Origin: Bryopsis sp. KO-2023
Lineage: Eukaryota > Chlorophyta > Ulvophyceae > Bryopsidales > Bryopsidaceae
Assembly (NCBI GenBank): GCA_030272585.1
Contig: BSYQ01000015.1
Coordinates: 1,116,001-1,180,000 of the forward strand
Length of the DNA: 64,000 bases
Direction of reading: 5' to 3'
In this document: positions 55,201-64,000 of the stretch, in pieces
How positions within the stretch are numbered: the stretch's first letter is position 1
Layout of the letters: the number at the start of each line of letters is the position of its first letter
Program-made: the position numbers and the translations under genes
Notes under the pieces: model-generated
Database searches by the model: none
Told to the model about the DNA's origin: nothing
The model's input: the letters and a program-made list of their open reading frames with translations, nothing else

Positions 55201-55928
55201 TTCTGGGGGGAATGGATTTTCTTGTTCCAAGTTTTTTGAGTGTAATTTTTTGGTGCGGCTTCTTTTTTTCTTTCTTCTTTCCCCCCTCCAGGACATCTGG
55301 TGGCTGGAGCACAGACAACAGTTTAAGTTTCAAGGAGGTCTTGAATTCTATGTACGATGACCATGCGTTCAACCCGGAGGCACCGAAATTGCAACCCAGA
55401 ATGAGTTTCTCAAACCTGCGCAGAAAAGATAGCGGCAAACCGCTGCACATACAAACCCAAGAAGAAGGGGTAGGTTTTTTCAACACCCAAAAAACGGTGC
55501 TTCGTTTTTTCTGTGGTTCAAACTGTTAAACGATGAGAGAGGAATCTGAAGGAATTCTTTCACACTTGAGGAATATTTTTATTACACTTGAGTAGGTTGC
55601 TATGGCTGACACTTGGGACCTGTTCCACGTCTCAATCAATGAGCTGTTCATGCGCACCATTATCCTCGTATCCATCCTCTCACTTACTCTCTAATGAGGG
55701 AGGGAGGGGGGGGGGGGGGTAGCATCCTGCACAACTCTAATGTTTGTTTGTTTTTCCTGTCTTTTTCCACAGGATTTCAATCGATCGGTAATGAACAAAG
55801 GGGCCCATTTTCGGCAGCTCCAGCAACAGGTGGAGGAGGTCCACTTGAGGCAGTGCGATCTGCAGCAAGCTTTGGAGGGCCTCGAAAAAATCGTGAAATC
55901 CAAAATGTCGAAAACTACTACAGATTGA
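49223..55928 (+). CDS. Cyclic-nucleotide-binding-domain potassium channel (CNG/EAG/AKT superfamily)
   Basis: Exons supported by phase: 49223-49492, 49809-about 50000, then 51126-51358, 51777-51949, 52229-52416, 52988-53201, 53526-53711, 54150-54340, 54771-54941, 55292-55469, 55773-55928. At least one small exon (S1-S2 loop) between 50.0 and 51.1 kb is unresolved; 50443 is a candidate start. Visible parts: WMINPESKFKRRWD before S1; S2 LYWAFNLLVDILFWLDIAIA; S3 GWFLIDFVAVFPFDAL; S4 MLKLVRLLRLSQLARKM; pore with the K+ filter TTVGYGD; S6 VVMLVGGIVQAIIFGNVAVL; C-linker; then the nucleotide-binding domain VLGAGDHFGDIDLILGSRRL. Its phosphate cassette has Asp for the usual Glu but keeps the Arg. The C-terminal tail ends in a coiled coil (FRQLQQQVEEVHLRQCDLQQ). 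No PAS domain. The K+ selectivity call is firm; ligand gating is uncertain. Confidence 0.9.
50817..50835 (+). repeat. Homopolymer of about 19 G
   Basis: Longest G run in the window, within an intron of the channel gene. Similar shorter runs occur near 5613, 12760 and 14405. Exact lengths may be affected by sequencing. Confidence 0.8.
55634..55660 (+). repeat. Dispersed 27-bp repeat, copy 1 (inverted relative to 60960)
   Basis: AATCAATGAGCTGTTCATGC plus seven bases is identical to the reverse complement of 60960-60986. Weaker similarity extends to both sides (CCTGTTCCACGTCT versus CCTGTTTCAAGTCT). This copy lies in the last intron of the channel gene. Confidence 0.8.
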
Positions 55929-57770
55929 TTGAAGAAAATGAGGAGACAGGGAAAAAGAAACAGAGCAGATATTGAAATACACCACATCGACACGCGTAGT
56001 TTTTCAGATTTTTTTTTTCAGTTTTTTGGGGTGGGATGGGCAATGGTGCACAAAGATATCTGAGCTGCTTTTTTGTGGATAAAGGAATGCGGTGTCCTTC
56101 AGATATGCTTTTTTTTTCTTTAATATATTTGTTAAGCTTCGTTTTGGTCGATCAATCTCCCACTTCAAGGATCGGCCCTCAGTATTCGACTGCCGACATT
56201 TCCAGTCAGACACATAGGTCAATGTTTCCCAAAATTTGACAAGCAACCTTTCCCGGCCGACCGATCGGCGGAAGGCAAACGACAGGGGCAGCAAAAAAAA
56301 ACAGAGTCCATCAGAAAACATAACGAGTCTCCATTGGAACATCAGGTGGAGAGGGAAAAGGACAATAACCCGACATTGCTTTTTTCTTTTCTTCCTCTGG
56401 ACGTTTCTCCAAGAACAAAAAGCACGACCTTGCCCACAATTACAAATGGAAGAATAAATCCCATGTTCAGGAAATCATGATCATAAGCGACCTTCCATGA
56501 ACGAACTGACACCAGGGACACCCAATCATCCCTCCATGCCCACCCCCCTTCCCCACATCCAACCATTTCCCCTATAAAAAAACTCACTCCAGCTCCACCA
56601 TCAGCAGGCGTCCTGCTTCTTCGGTTGGAAACTCTGATCGAAGTCTTTTGCTGAACTTCGACAAGCGGAGGCGAGGGGTGGCCATGTCAGGCAAGAAAAG
56701 AAAAGAAAACACTCCCAACTTCCCCACTCCCATATCGGATTGTACTGTCCGAAACCTTTTTTTTGCCCTTTTTGACGAAATGCTCGCTTTTACCGGGTGT
56801 ATGCAGTAAAAACGCCCCCAATCGATAAACAACCACTGCTTCTTTGCGTGGGGTGCGTTTTTCAGCAAACCTTTTTGTGGTGGTGGTCTCCTCTTTCTGT
56901 TTTTTTCTTTTCTTTCGAATAAACCACCCATATTCTCACATCAACGATAAACCCCCGGACTCCCCCTTCCCCATATCGCACACTGAAACCTTGTGAGGAT
57001 TTTCACTTACAAGAGTAGAAAAAAAATCATAAAAAGCAATCCATACTACAAATCGATCTGTTTCTTTCTCTTCTTGTTTTCTTTCCGACCCCCTTCTCTT
57101 TTTTTCCTTCTCTGTTTTTCTTTTTTTTTTTCTTCTCAACCCCCTCAGCTATATGAAACAACGAACGGAGGAAAAAACAAAGTAAAAAGGAGGGGGGGGG
57201 GAGGGAGGAAGGGGAAGAAATAAAAATAAACCGTATATTTTAAGAAAATCAATCGGACCTCCCCTAAGGTCGACAAGATATCAATAATAGACCCTCGAAA
57301 ATAAAAAAGTGTACACCCAAAAAATCCCCAGAAAATGCTATGCAAAAATAGCATTCATGTTTTGAATCGGACAGAAATAATAATGAAAGAAAGAAAAGTT
57401 AGAATCTCACTCATCCTGCTTCTTTTGTTTTCTTTTTTTTTCAGTTTTTTTTTTTCAAGTTTTCGACTACCACACTTTTGCTGTGTTGTTTTTTTTCGTC
57501 GTCTATTCTTGACTTCACTAGCTATTTCTCCGCTTTGACACTCTTTCTCTCCCTCTTCACCAAGGTCACTCTTTCTCACGCTTTTTTCCAGTACCCCTCA
57601 TTTTTTTCCCCTCCTTTTAGTCTTAACTGCCTCTTTAAGGAGAAAAAAAAAACAAACCTGCTGGAATTCAAACCTCTGCTTTTCAGCTCCGGAATTTCCA
57701 AACGAAAATATTAGAGAAATATTAGGAGGGAAAGAGAGAGAGAGAGAGAAAAAAGACAAAACAGAAAAAC
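55929..57770. other. Intergenic between convergent genes; one coding-like segment
   Basis: Mostly poly-T/poly-A sequence. A minus-strand segment at about 56690-56584 reads TPRLRLSKFSKRLRSEFPTE and ends in a stop after VELE. Its codons look coding, so it could be a terminal exon of an unrecognised minus-strand gene, but no upstream exon could be linked. A GAGA run lies near 57735. Confidence 0.35.
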
Positions 57771-58599
57771 CTAAGCTAATCCAACGAAAATATCATCGAG
57801 GCGTGGGGTCGATGTGTCTGTTTTCACCGACTCTGGGTGAGACGATTCAAAGGAGATGATCCGAGCTATCAGTTCCTCCCTTCCACCTTGGATTTTCAGA
57901 CCATGCTTTCGGCAGGCTGCCTGGAGGGATTTTTTAGTCATACTCCTGATGTCATCCATTCGCTCCTGCTCTCTGTTTGAAGAAGGAAATACGAAAAGCC
58001 TCTTTTCATTTTCACGTATTTTGTTTTATTTTTTCCAAAACAGGATTCAAGAGGGCAAAGAGTGTTTTTTTTTATAAATCAGTTTTGGAAGTTGTCTTCT
58101 TTTTTTCTTTTTGTTCTTCTTTATTTATACTATTTTTTTTTTTATGTTTTTTTATGTTTTTTTTTGGGGGGGAGGGAGGGGCTGTAAGAAAGGCTGAAAT
58201 CTATTCACAAAATGTTCACCAAAAAAAGTGGGTTCGATGTATCAAATTTCATTTTTTAATCTGTTGTCGATACTTTTTTCAATTATCCCCCACGGAAGAC
58301 CAAGCGTCGCACCTCCATGGGTCTTCGTCCCTGTTCAACTGAACGCAAGACAAGATGTCGCTGAAGTCCGGCTGAAACCTCACTCCGAAATCGCAGGTCG
58401 CCACCTCTAGACTGCCACCAACGTTTCTTCCACCAAAGATAATGTCGTCGCCCCCTTCGTAAGCTCGGCTTCCAGTCGACGTCGAATCATCCCTGTGGCC
58501 AGCCCGACCGGCGATTAAACACGCTCGTGTTTGACGCTCGACACCGAACGCGCCACGTAGACCCGCTCGAGCGCCCGGGCACGTTTTGGTAGACTGCAT
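57771..58599 (-). CDS. Small SAP-domain protein, two exons
   Basis: Exons 58599-58313 and 57972-57771 join in phase 2 (GGAG|GTGCGA donor, AAACAG acceptor), giving 162 residues. The ATG at 58599 gives an Arg/Ala/Gly-rich N-terminus without acidic residues for the first 20 positions, which may be a transit peptide; a longer frame upstream lacks an ATG. The middle region contains GGDDIIFGGRNVGGSLEVAT and FGVRFQPDFSDILSCVQLN. The C-terminal exon carries a SAP motif (SLQAACRKHGLKIQGGREEL), a helix-turn-helix that binds DNA or RNA, as found in nuclear and organellar nucleoid proteins. Role: nucleic-acid binding, perhaps in an organelle. Domain call good; gene start moderately sure. Confidence 0.65.
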
Positions 58600-59704
58600 T
58601 ATCCAATCTCCGGAGCGAGGGGCAAACGAAATCACGCCAGAAACCTGCGTCGATACGTATCGGAGTTCTTGCGAGCGCTGATGCTGGCACCTCGTGCAGC
58701 TTTGTTCGAGTTTCTGTTTTTTTGGCTTTTCGCGCACTCAGTCTGTTTCTTGGAGCCACTCCGTCCTATACAAGGAATCCGAGAGCGCGCTGTAACCCCA
58801 CGTGCACGTTGCACTCCGTCCTATACAAGGAATCCGAGAGCGCGCTGTAACCCCACGTGCACGTTGATCCTCGCTGTAAAAAATAACGGAAAAGCAAGAA
58901 TCTGTTCAAACGATTATACCACAACATGACAAGAAACATCATCTTCGATTCCAGTCGCTGAACAGGGAGGAGCCCACCCTTCCAATCCGCCACTGTTCGC
59001 CACCTCGAAATGTTTTCTTTACGGAACCCCCCGTCCCCGACACCCCCCAACAAGACATTCGCCTTCAAGAAACTGCGCATCCCCTCCCGCGCCAATCGCG
59101 CCAACGCTGCACGTTCGAAAACAAAACTTCCGTGTTCCGGCCATAACTCGTGTGGTCGAAATGCAGTTAGTGTCAGTGGCGGCGGCGCTGGCGGCGGTGC
59201 GGGGAGGACACCATTTCGAGCCACGGATCAAGATGGCGACGGACCCAATCGGCATGGTTTCGTGCACGGGATCGCAGTTTTGGTAGGTGGAAATACATCG
59301 ACGTCAAAGTCGTCACGCATGTTGGATCATGTTTGCCAAACTTCGTTGGGATCATGTTTAATTCCCACCAGTGGATGGAGGGGTTGTAAGGAAGGGCTTT
59401 ACCTTCTCAGGGAAAGGAACACCTCCAATAAAAAACAAACCTCCTATGTCAGACACTACAATCAAAGGTACTGCATGGTACCTGGCGGTACAATTGGGTA
59501 CAATTGTGTATTTGATGTACCATGCATTTTCTCACTTTGATACCATACACAGATATACATAAGGCTGGGAATTTTATACCTATGTTTTTCTCAGACATTG
59601 TTATGAAATGATGGGGGGTGCTTGAGCTGATTTGGAATTTTTGTGTTTTTATGGGATGGGGTGGGGGGTGTTCGTAGTAGGCTATAACCAAGATCGTCCT
59701 ACCC
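58600..59704. promoter_or_regulatory. Divergent upstream region (SAP-domain gene / glycosyltransferase) with a 55-bp duplication
   Basis: GC-rich for the window. Several overlapping open frames on both strands (58632-59255) are mutually exclusive and none gives a domain; some may be unrecognised 5' exons. Contains the tandem duplication at 58757-58866. Confidence 0.4.
58757..58866. repeat. Perfect tandem duplication, 2 x 55 bp
   Basis: 58757-58811 and 58812-58866 are identical (unit begins CACTCCGTCCTATACAAGGA and ends CACGTGCACGTTG). Identity implies a very recent event or an assembly artefact. The unit contains the E-box/ABRE-like core CACGTG. Confidence 0.95.
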
Positions 59705-60523
59705 ATGGGCTCAACAGCCCGAGCTGAAGATTCTGCTCCCAAATCTTTGTCCATTATCGTCCCAGTGTTAAACGAAGAGCAGTGCATCGAATCGATCATA
59801 AACTACCTCAAGAATTTGGACCCCATGCCTGCGGAAATCATTGTCGTGGATGGGGGCAGCAGAGACAAAACCGTGAACATCGCGCGGCGGCTGGGGGTGA
59901 CTGTCCTGCTCAGCCAACGAGGCAGGGCCAAGCAAATGAACGCCGGAGCTGGAAAATCGAAGGGGGAGCATCTGTGTTTTCTGCATGCTGACACCGAGCC
60001 CCCCAAAGATTTGGTCCGAGCGGTGGATCGTGCGTTGGCCGATCGGAGGGTGGTGTTGGGGGGGTTCGTTTCGTACGTGGATCACAATGGCCGACCCTTT
60101 GTTTTTTCCACGTTGAATTCCTTGCTGAAGACGTGGTATGTGCCGTTTCCTTTCAGGCCTCTCTCCGTAGTGAGGGGGCTGAGAATCTTGTTCGGCGACC
60201 AAGCCTTGTTTTGTCGAAAATCGGATTTCCAGCATTTGGGGGGATACAACGAGGAGCTGCCGATAATGGAGGATGCAGATTTATGCATAAGGATGCACAT
60301 GGAGGGTGGGGCTGATTTCAAGAGTCAGAACTTGAAGGGGCGAGGCCATGTCAGACTGGTATTGAATCGGGTCGCCAGAACGAGCGGCAGGAGGATTGGA
60401 GATTGGGGTGCCATGAAAGCCATGGTCATTTATAACATCATTGGACTGAATTGGTATTTCGGGGCTTCCCCAGAAAAGCTGCATGAATTGTACAATCGCT
60501 TGTACAAAGATTCTCACCGATAA
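59705..60523 (+). CDS. Glycosyltransferase family 2 protein (TIGR04283-like)
   Basis: Single exon, 272 residues, ATG in good context (CCCATGG). The GT-A fold is clear: LSIIVPVLNEEQCIESIINY, then EIIVVDGGSRDKTVNIARR (nucleotide-sugar binding), QRGRAKQMNAGA and LCFLHADTEPP (the DxD-like metal site), GDQALFCRKSDFQHLGGY and PIMEDADLCIRM (catalytic ED motif). GRAxQMNxGA, FLHADT and MEDxDL are hallmarks of the subgroup common in bacteria, notably cyanobacteria, which suggests an endosymbiont or bacterial origin. A hydrophobic C-terminal stretch (MVIYNIIGLNWYFGA) may touch the membrane. Acceptor and sugar are unknown. It is intronless, also consistent with transfer. Confidence 0.9.
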   Translation: MGSTARAEDSAPKSLSIIVPVLNEEQCIESIINYLKNLDPMPAEIIVVDGGSRDKTVNIARRLGVTVLLSQRGRAKQMNAGAGKSKGEHLCFLHADTEPPKDLVRAVDRALADRRVVLGGFVSYVDHNGRPFVFSTLNSLLKTWYVPFPFRPLSVVRGLRILFGDQALFCRKSDFQHLGGYNEELPIMEDADLCIRMHMEGGADFKSQNLKGRGHVRLVLNRVARTSGRRIGDWGAMKAMVIYNIIGLNWYFGASPEKLHELYNRLYKDSHR

Positions 60524-62239
60524 CATCGTAAAAGATCATTTTTTATACTTTTTTGTTCATTTTTTTTCTCAAGGGATTGGTTTCAGAGGCTCTTCTGAAT
60601 TAAAGAGGAGCGGATTTGCTGAATTTATTGATTGGAAAAACAGACTGGTGATTTGGTTGGGGAAGGAATGTACAAGCCACTTTCTGCTTTCTCGGGGAGC
60701 TGGTGTTGTTTTGATCATTTCTGATGAGGTGGTGGTTGCACATTTATTTACTTTTGTTGATGAGGTCCATGATATTAGTCATGGGGTTGGACTCGCATTC
60801 AATTCTCGGAGGGATCTGTGTAAAAGGGTTTTAATACTGGACCATGTTTCAGCCATCGAAGCATCAGCAAGCAAGGTGTCGATATGTTCTCAGATGAGTA
60901 ATGAAGGATATTACAAATTCTAGTATTCAGTAGTGGGTGGTGTGGAAAGTGTGAGGATGATGGTGCGCATGAACAGCTCATTGATTAAGAATTAAATGAT
61001 TGATTAAGACTTGAAACAGGCCCCAGCCATGCGTACAGTCATAGCGACATATGGAAACAGATTCAAGATTCTAGCTGCCATGAGGAAAACATGAGAACAG
61101 ATTTGCCCATTGCACCCAATTCCCAATCTTGCTTGGGCTTAATGGGGGGGAAGTCAGTTGAAAGTTGACTAATGTATCATAACTCAAGAAGAATTCACTG
61201 ATGTTCTGAGGAGAGCAGTTTTTCATCCTGTGATGGCAGTGGTGGTGGAAAGGGGTGGATGGATCGCTTTTGGGACAGAGCCCCAGTCATCTTAAAAGGA
61301 AAATATAGGCTCTTTTCAATCTAGTGGGATGAAAAATGTCTGGAAACAATTTAAAAAGTGTCAGCCAATGCCAACTTACCCCATCCCCCCTTTTTTTTCC
61401 CCGGTGGCCTGTGCCTTTTTTTTCCCCCTATCTTCCCCCAATGTAGACACCACCATCCCATCCAATCAACAGCAGGCTCCACAAAAAAAGCGCACCCCAA
61501 CATGACATGGTCAACATCACCTATCATCTTTTCCTCAAAAGCAACGGGAGGGAGGTGGGGGGGGGAAACTGATCAGGATTACCCTCTGTCTGTCTCGTTT
61601 TTCCTTTTGTTTTCTCTTTCCTATAAACATTTCGATCCGTAATTGAACCCCAGCCCCCTTTCCCATGTGGGTGGTGCTTTTTCTCTCCCCTCCATTTTTT
61701 TTGCGGTGAATCGACCAGACCTGGATAGAATCACACCTGTCCCCACATTTTCCTCCCCTCCAATTTTCTTTGCATGTAAAGAAGACATGGAAAAAAAAGT
61801 AACCGAATCCTTCCATTGTCGCAAAGCCTTTTGTTGTGAAACCATGATCCAACTCAACCCTCCAATGATATATCTCCCCCCCCCCCCTCCAAGCACACAC
61901 ACCCTCTCATCCTTTTTCTGTAAAATATATTCGACCATCCAGTGGCAAGCCACGTTTTTCCCAAAAAAGAAACCCAACCCCATGCTCACTCTCTCTTTTT
62001 TTTTTTCGACACTGAGAAATCCCACAACCCACCCATTAAATCATAAGTTTAATTTCGGAACCACCTCACCACCCCCCCATCCACCAACTCCAATTATGTC
62101 TTCTTTTCCAGGGCTGCTTTTCGGGAGAGGACCGATTTCTAACCTTCCACCCCCCACCATATAGTTCTTCCTTTTTCTTCTTTTTTTTTATATATAAAAC
62201 TTCCCCATGGAACCCTCCCCCCTTCTTTTTTTTTCTCTA
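60524..62239. other. Intergenic between convergent genes; one open frame of unclear status
   Basis: A plus-strand frame at about 60575-60923 follows a T-rich tract and reads FRGSSELKRSGFAEFIDWKN and later FTFVDEVHDISHGVGLAFNS. It may be a 3' exon or chance; no family recognised. The dispersed repeat copy at 60960 is here. The remainder to 62239 is low-complexity sequence. Confidence 0.35.
60960..60986 (-). repeat. Dispersed 27-bp repeat, copy 2
   Basis: Reverse complement of 55634-55660, with weaker similarity continuing to about 61020. Confidence 0.8.
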
Positions 62240-64000
62240 TCAACTCCCGTATACCATCTTGATCCGGTTTACATTGGAAGGGGCCTCCGTGGGTGCGGAC
62301 TCTTTGAAAACATCTCGAACGTCGCGGCTGGCAGCGTTCGACCTCCTCCCCCTGGGGTTTCCTGGGCTGGGCGATCGTTTCTTTCGATCGCGGGGGGACC
62401 TGCTTCTTCGCCTTTCACGGGAATCTCGTCTGGAGCGATGGTGTCGGCTTCTGTTTCCAGGAAAAAAAAGGGAAAAAAGAGTCAGGGGAAAGGGACACCC
62501 CACCCCACAGAAATCAATCTATGTCATGAGAAACATAGAAATTTTCCGTATTCCGCTGGATGAAAAACATAGCTTGAAAGAAAAACAGTCGATGAATATG
62601 CGGAGATCGAAACCAATCGACACGAAGAGCGTCCATCAATGTAACCAGTTTAGTCGATACAAACCTCTCCTTGCCTGTGTGTTTTTTTATTTTCACTCTT
62701 AACTCACCTGCGGTAAGGGGAATGTGGTGATTTTGACCTCGAGCGTCTGGACCTTTCTCGCCTGCGTTCCATTTCCCATTCACGGTCGCTGCGACCTCGA
62801 TCCCTGTCAGACCTTTCCCTCTCCCTTTCCCTGGGGTGTCTCTCACTCCTTCTCACATACCTGCCAAAGATTTACAAAAAAAAAAAAGAAACCTTTCAAA
62901 TAACTCCCCCCTTTACATATCGAAACACACATATCGGTGCATCTGTATGGACCAGGAAACACACCAGCATAAAGCATGTGGTAATATCTCACTACACACT
63001 AAATATTAAAACCTACAGCTTTGGTGGAAATTTCCCCCCTTTTTCTTTTTTTTCGAGACAACCAAAACTCTCCCCTCCTATATCCAGCCCTAACTATTTC
63101 ACAAAGTTCCGAGAAGAAGAAAAAATCCCCCCCTTTATCGTTTAAAAAGAATATATACATATTTACCTTTTTTGTATGGGTGATGCATATCTTGCCTGGA
63201 AAATCTAATACATAATTTTCGAAAAAACGTGGTGCTCACCGATCAGGAGACCTCGACCTCGAACGTGATCTGGATTTCGACCTGGACCGCCTCTTGTAGG
63301 TTTCGTTCCGGGGCTCCCTTTCCCTGCCATCCCTCCCTTCCCCACCATCCCTTCTACCACCATCTCCTCCCCACAGCGTCGCATCCCTCACTCTCGTATC
63401 CTCCCTAGCGTTCGATCGGTTGGGAGCCCGCTGACCAAACGCCACCGAAAGAGAAGCTTTCACCGAAGCAGGCCTCCTGTTGGGTTCATCCACCCCCCTT
63501 CGATCGGCACCCCCTGCTCCGCCGTTTCCTTTCGCCTCGTATCGCAGCCCGCGTCTTTTCAGCTGATCGATGGTGGAGTCCATCACTTTTTTGGGAATTC
63601 GGGGGAAAATCGTCTCGAAATAATACTGTTGGTCGAGGAAAAAAAACACACACAAACACACAGAGACATTCATGGATAATAACTGTGTGGGAAGGGAGGA
63701 AAAATTGGGAAATCTAAAATGCCAAAACCCACCACCCCTGGAAGCGAACATATCACAGCCTTTTTCCCTTGTGTCCTTTTTTTTCCCTCTCACTTTGGTG
63801 TCAAAAAAAAAGGAAAGAAAGAACGGAAGGAAAAAAAGACGTTGGAATTATTCGTGAAATCAAACCGGAACAGGTTGAGACAACCATTTTATGTTCATGG
63901 GCGTTTTTTTCTTTCTTTTTTTTTTCCTCCGCCAAATTCCTCTCACCCGTTACTTTGGTGTTCAGGAATTTTCCATTCCTGGCTGCAATAACACACAGAA
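62240..64000 (-). CDS. PRP38B-like pre-mRNA splicing factor with SR-rich tail, 3' part
   Basis: Partial gene; the 5' part lies beyond the right edge. Supported exons: 63625-63240, 62860-62708, 62450-62240, with matching phases and stop at 62240. The first begins YYFETIFPRIPKKVMDSTID, matching the end of the conserved PRP38 domain (compare WFSTLFPRIPVPVQKNID in animal PRPF38B, from memory). A linker and then long Arg/Ser and Arg/Glu stretches follow (RRSRSKSRSRSRSRSPDR, ERERERSDRDRGRSDREW, RRRSRSPRDRKKRSPS), ending VNRIKMVYGS. PRP38 proteins act in spliceosome activation; SR tails mediate protein contacts. A possible further upstream exon near 63985-63950 (ARNGKFLNTKVTG) does not join in phase, so it is left open. 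Confidence 0.82.

Noticed and set aside
58632-59255. Multi-exon extension of the SAP gene upstream through the 55-bp duplication
   Set aside because: Phases can be made to fit only if one unit is ignored, and the resulting peptide is not protein-like. A two-exon model starting at 58599 is simpler.
59010-59540. Plus-strand frame MFSLRNPPSPTPPNKTFAFK as an upstream exon of the glycosyltransferase
   Set aside because: No donor/acceptor pair links it in phase to 59705, and the opposite strand is equally open.
1-64000. Retroelements, virus-derived elements, autonomous transposons
   Set aside because: I found no reverse transcriptase, integrase, transposase, capsid or long terminal repeat signature; only short dispersed repeats and foldbacks are visible.

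Overview
This is nuclear DNA of an intron-rich eukaryote, most likely a plastid-bearing microalga. Nearly all genes have GT-AG introns of about 80-600 bp with T-rich 3' ends. Intergenic DNA is full of long A/T and G homopolymers. Several first exons read like organelle transit peptides, and the lipoxygenase is of the plant type. I cannot fix the phylum from sequence alone. Exon boundaries below were worked out by hand from splice signals, reading phase and protein family logic.

Layout, left to right. 0.8-4.5 kb: an eight-exon ZIP metal transporter with a His/Asp-rich N-terminal domain (+). 4.5-10.4 kb: a gene-poor stretch with two long near-perfect hairpins, a 9-unit tandem repeat of about 108 bp and scraps of a minus-strand gene. 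10.4-13.3 kb: an unknown, probably organelle-targeted protein with a Glu/Pro/Val-rich tail (-). 14.7-19.4 kb: a CDKAL1-type tRNA methylthiotransferase, nine exons (-). It diverges from a membrane-tethered bZIP factor at 19.9-21.1 kb (+). 21.6-22.3 kb: a small secreted protein (-). 22.9-26.8 kb: a kynurenine-monooxygenase-like flavoprotein (-). 27.5-28.5 kb: a 105-bp minisatellite.

The most unusual content is at 29.5-43 kb. Two seven-exon paralogues (29.5-31.1 kb, minus; 41.3-43.0 kb, plus) each encode a peroxiredoxin-fold domain that has lost the peroxidatic cysteine, fused to a C-terminal SUMO-like beta-grasp domain with no terminal Gly-Gly. I know of no described family with this architecture. 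Between them lie a two-PAN-domain secreted protein, an intronless plant-type lipoxygenase with an N-myristoylation-like start, two tandem cysteine-rich secreted paralogues, a PPR fragment and a 68-residue secreted peptide.

43.4-48.6 kb: a 1607-residue acidic, Gln-rich protein with internal repeats and C-terminal coiled coils (-). 49.2-55.9 kb: a cyclic-nucleotide-gated-type potassium channel (+). 57.8-58.6 kb: a small SAP-domain protein (-). 59.7-60.5 kb: a family 2 glycosyltransferase (+). 62.2 kb to the right edge: the 3' part of a PRP38B-like SR-rich splicing factor (-).

The genes do not form an operon-like pathway. Loose themes are redox and lipid-oxidation chemistry (peroxiredoxin-like proteins, lipoxygenase, flavin monooxygenase), secreted cysteine-rich proteins, and stress or RNA-level control (tethered bZIP, CDKAL1, PRP38B). 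Recurrent short dispersed repeats, some palindromic, lie around the accessory-looking interval.
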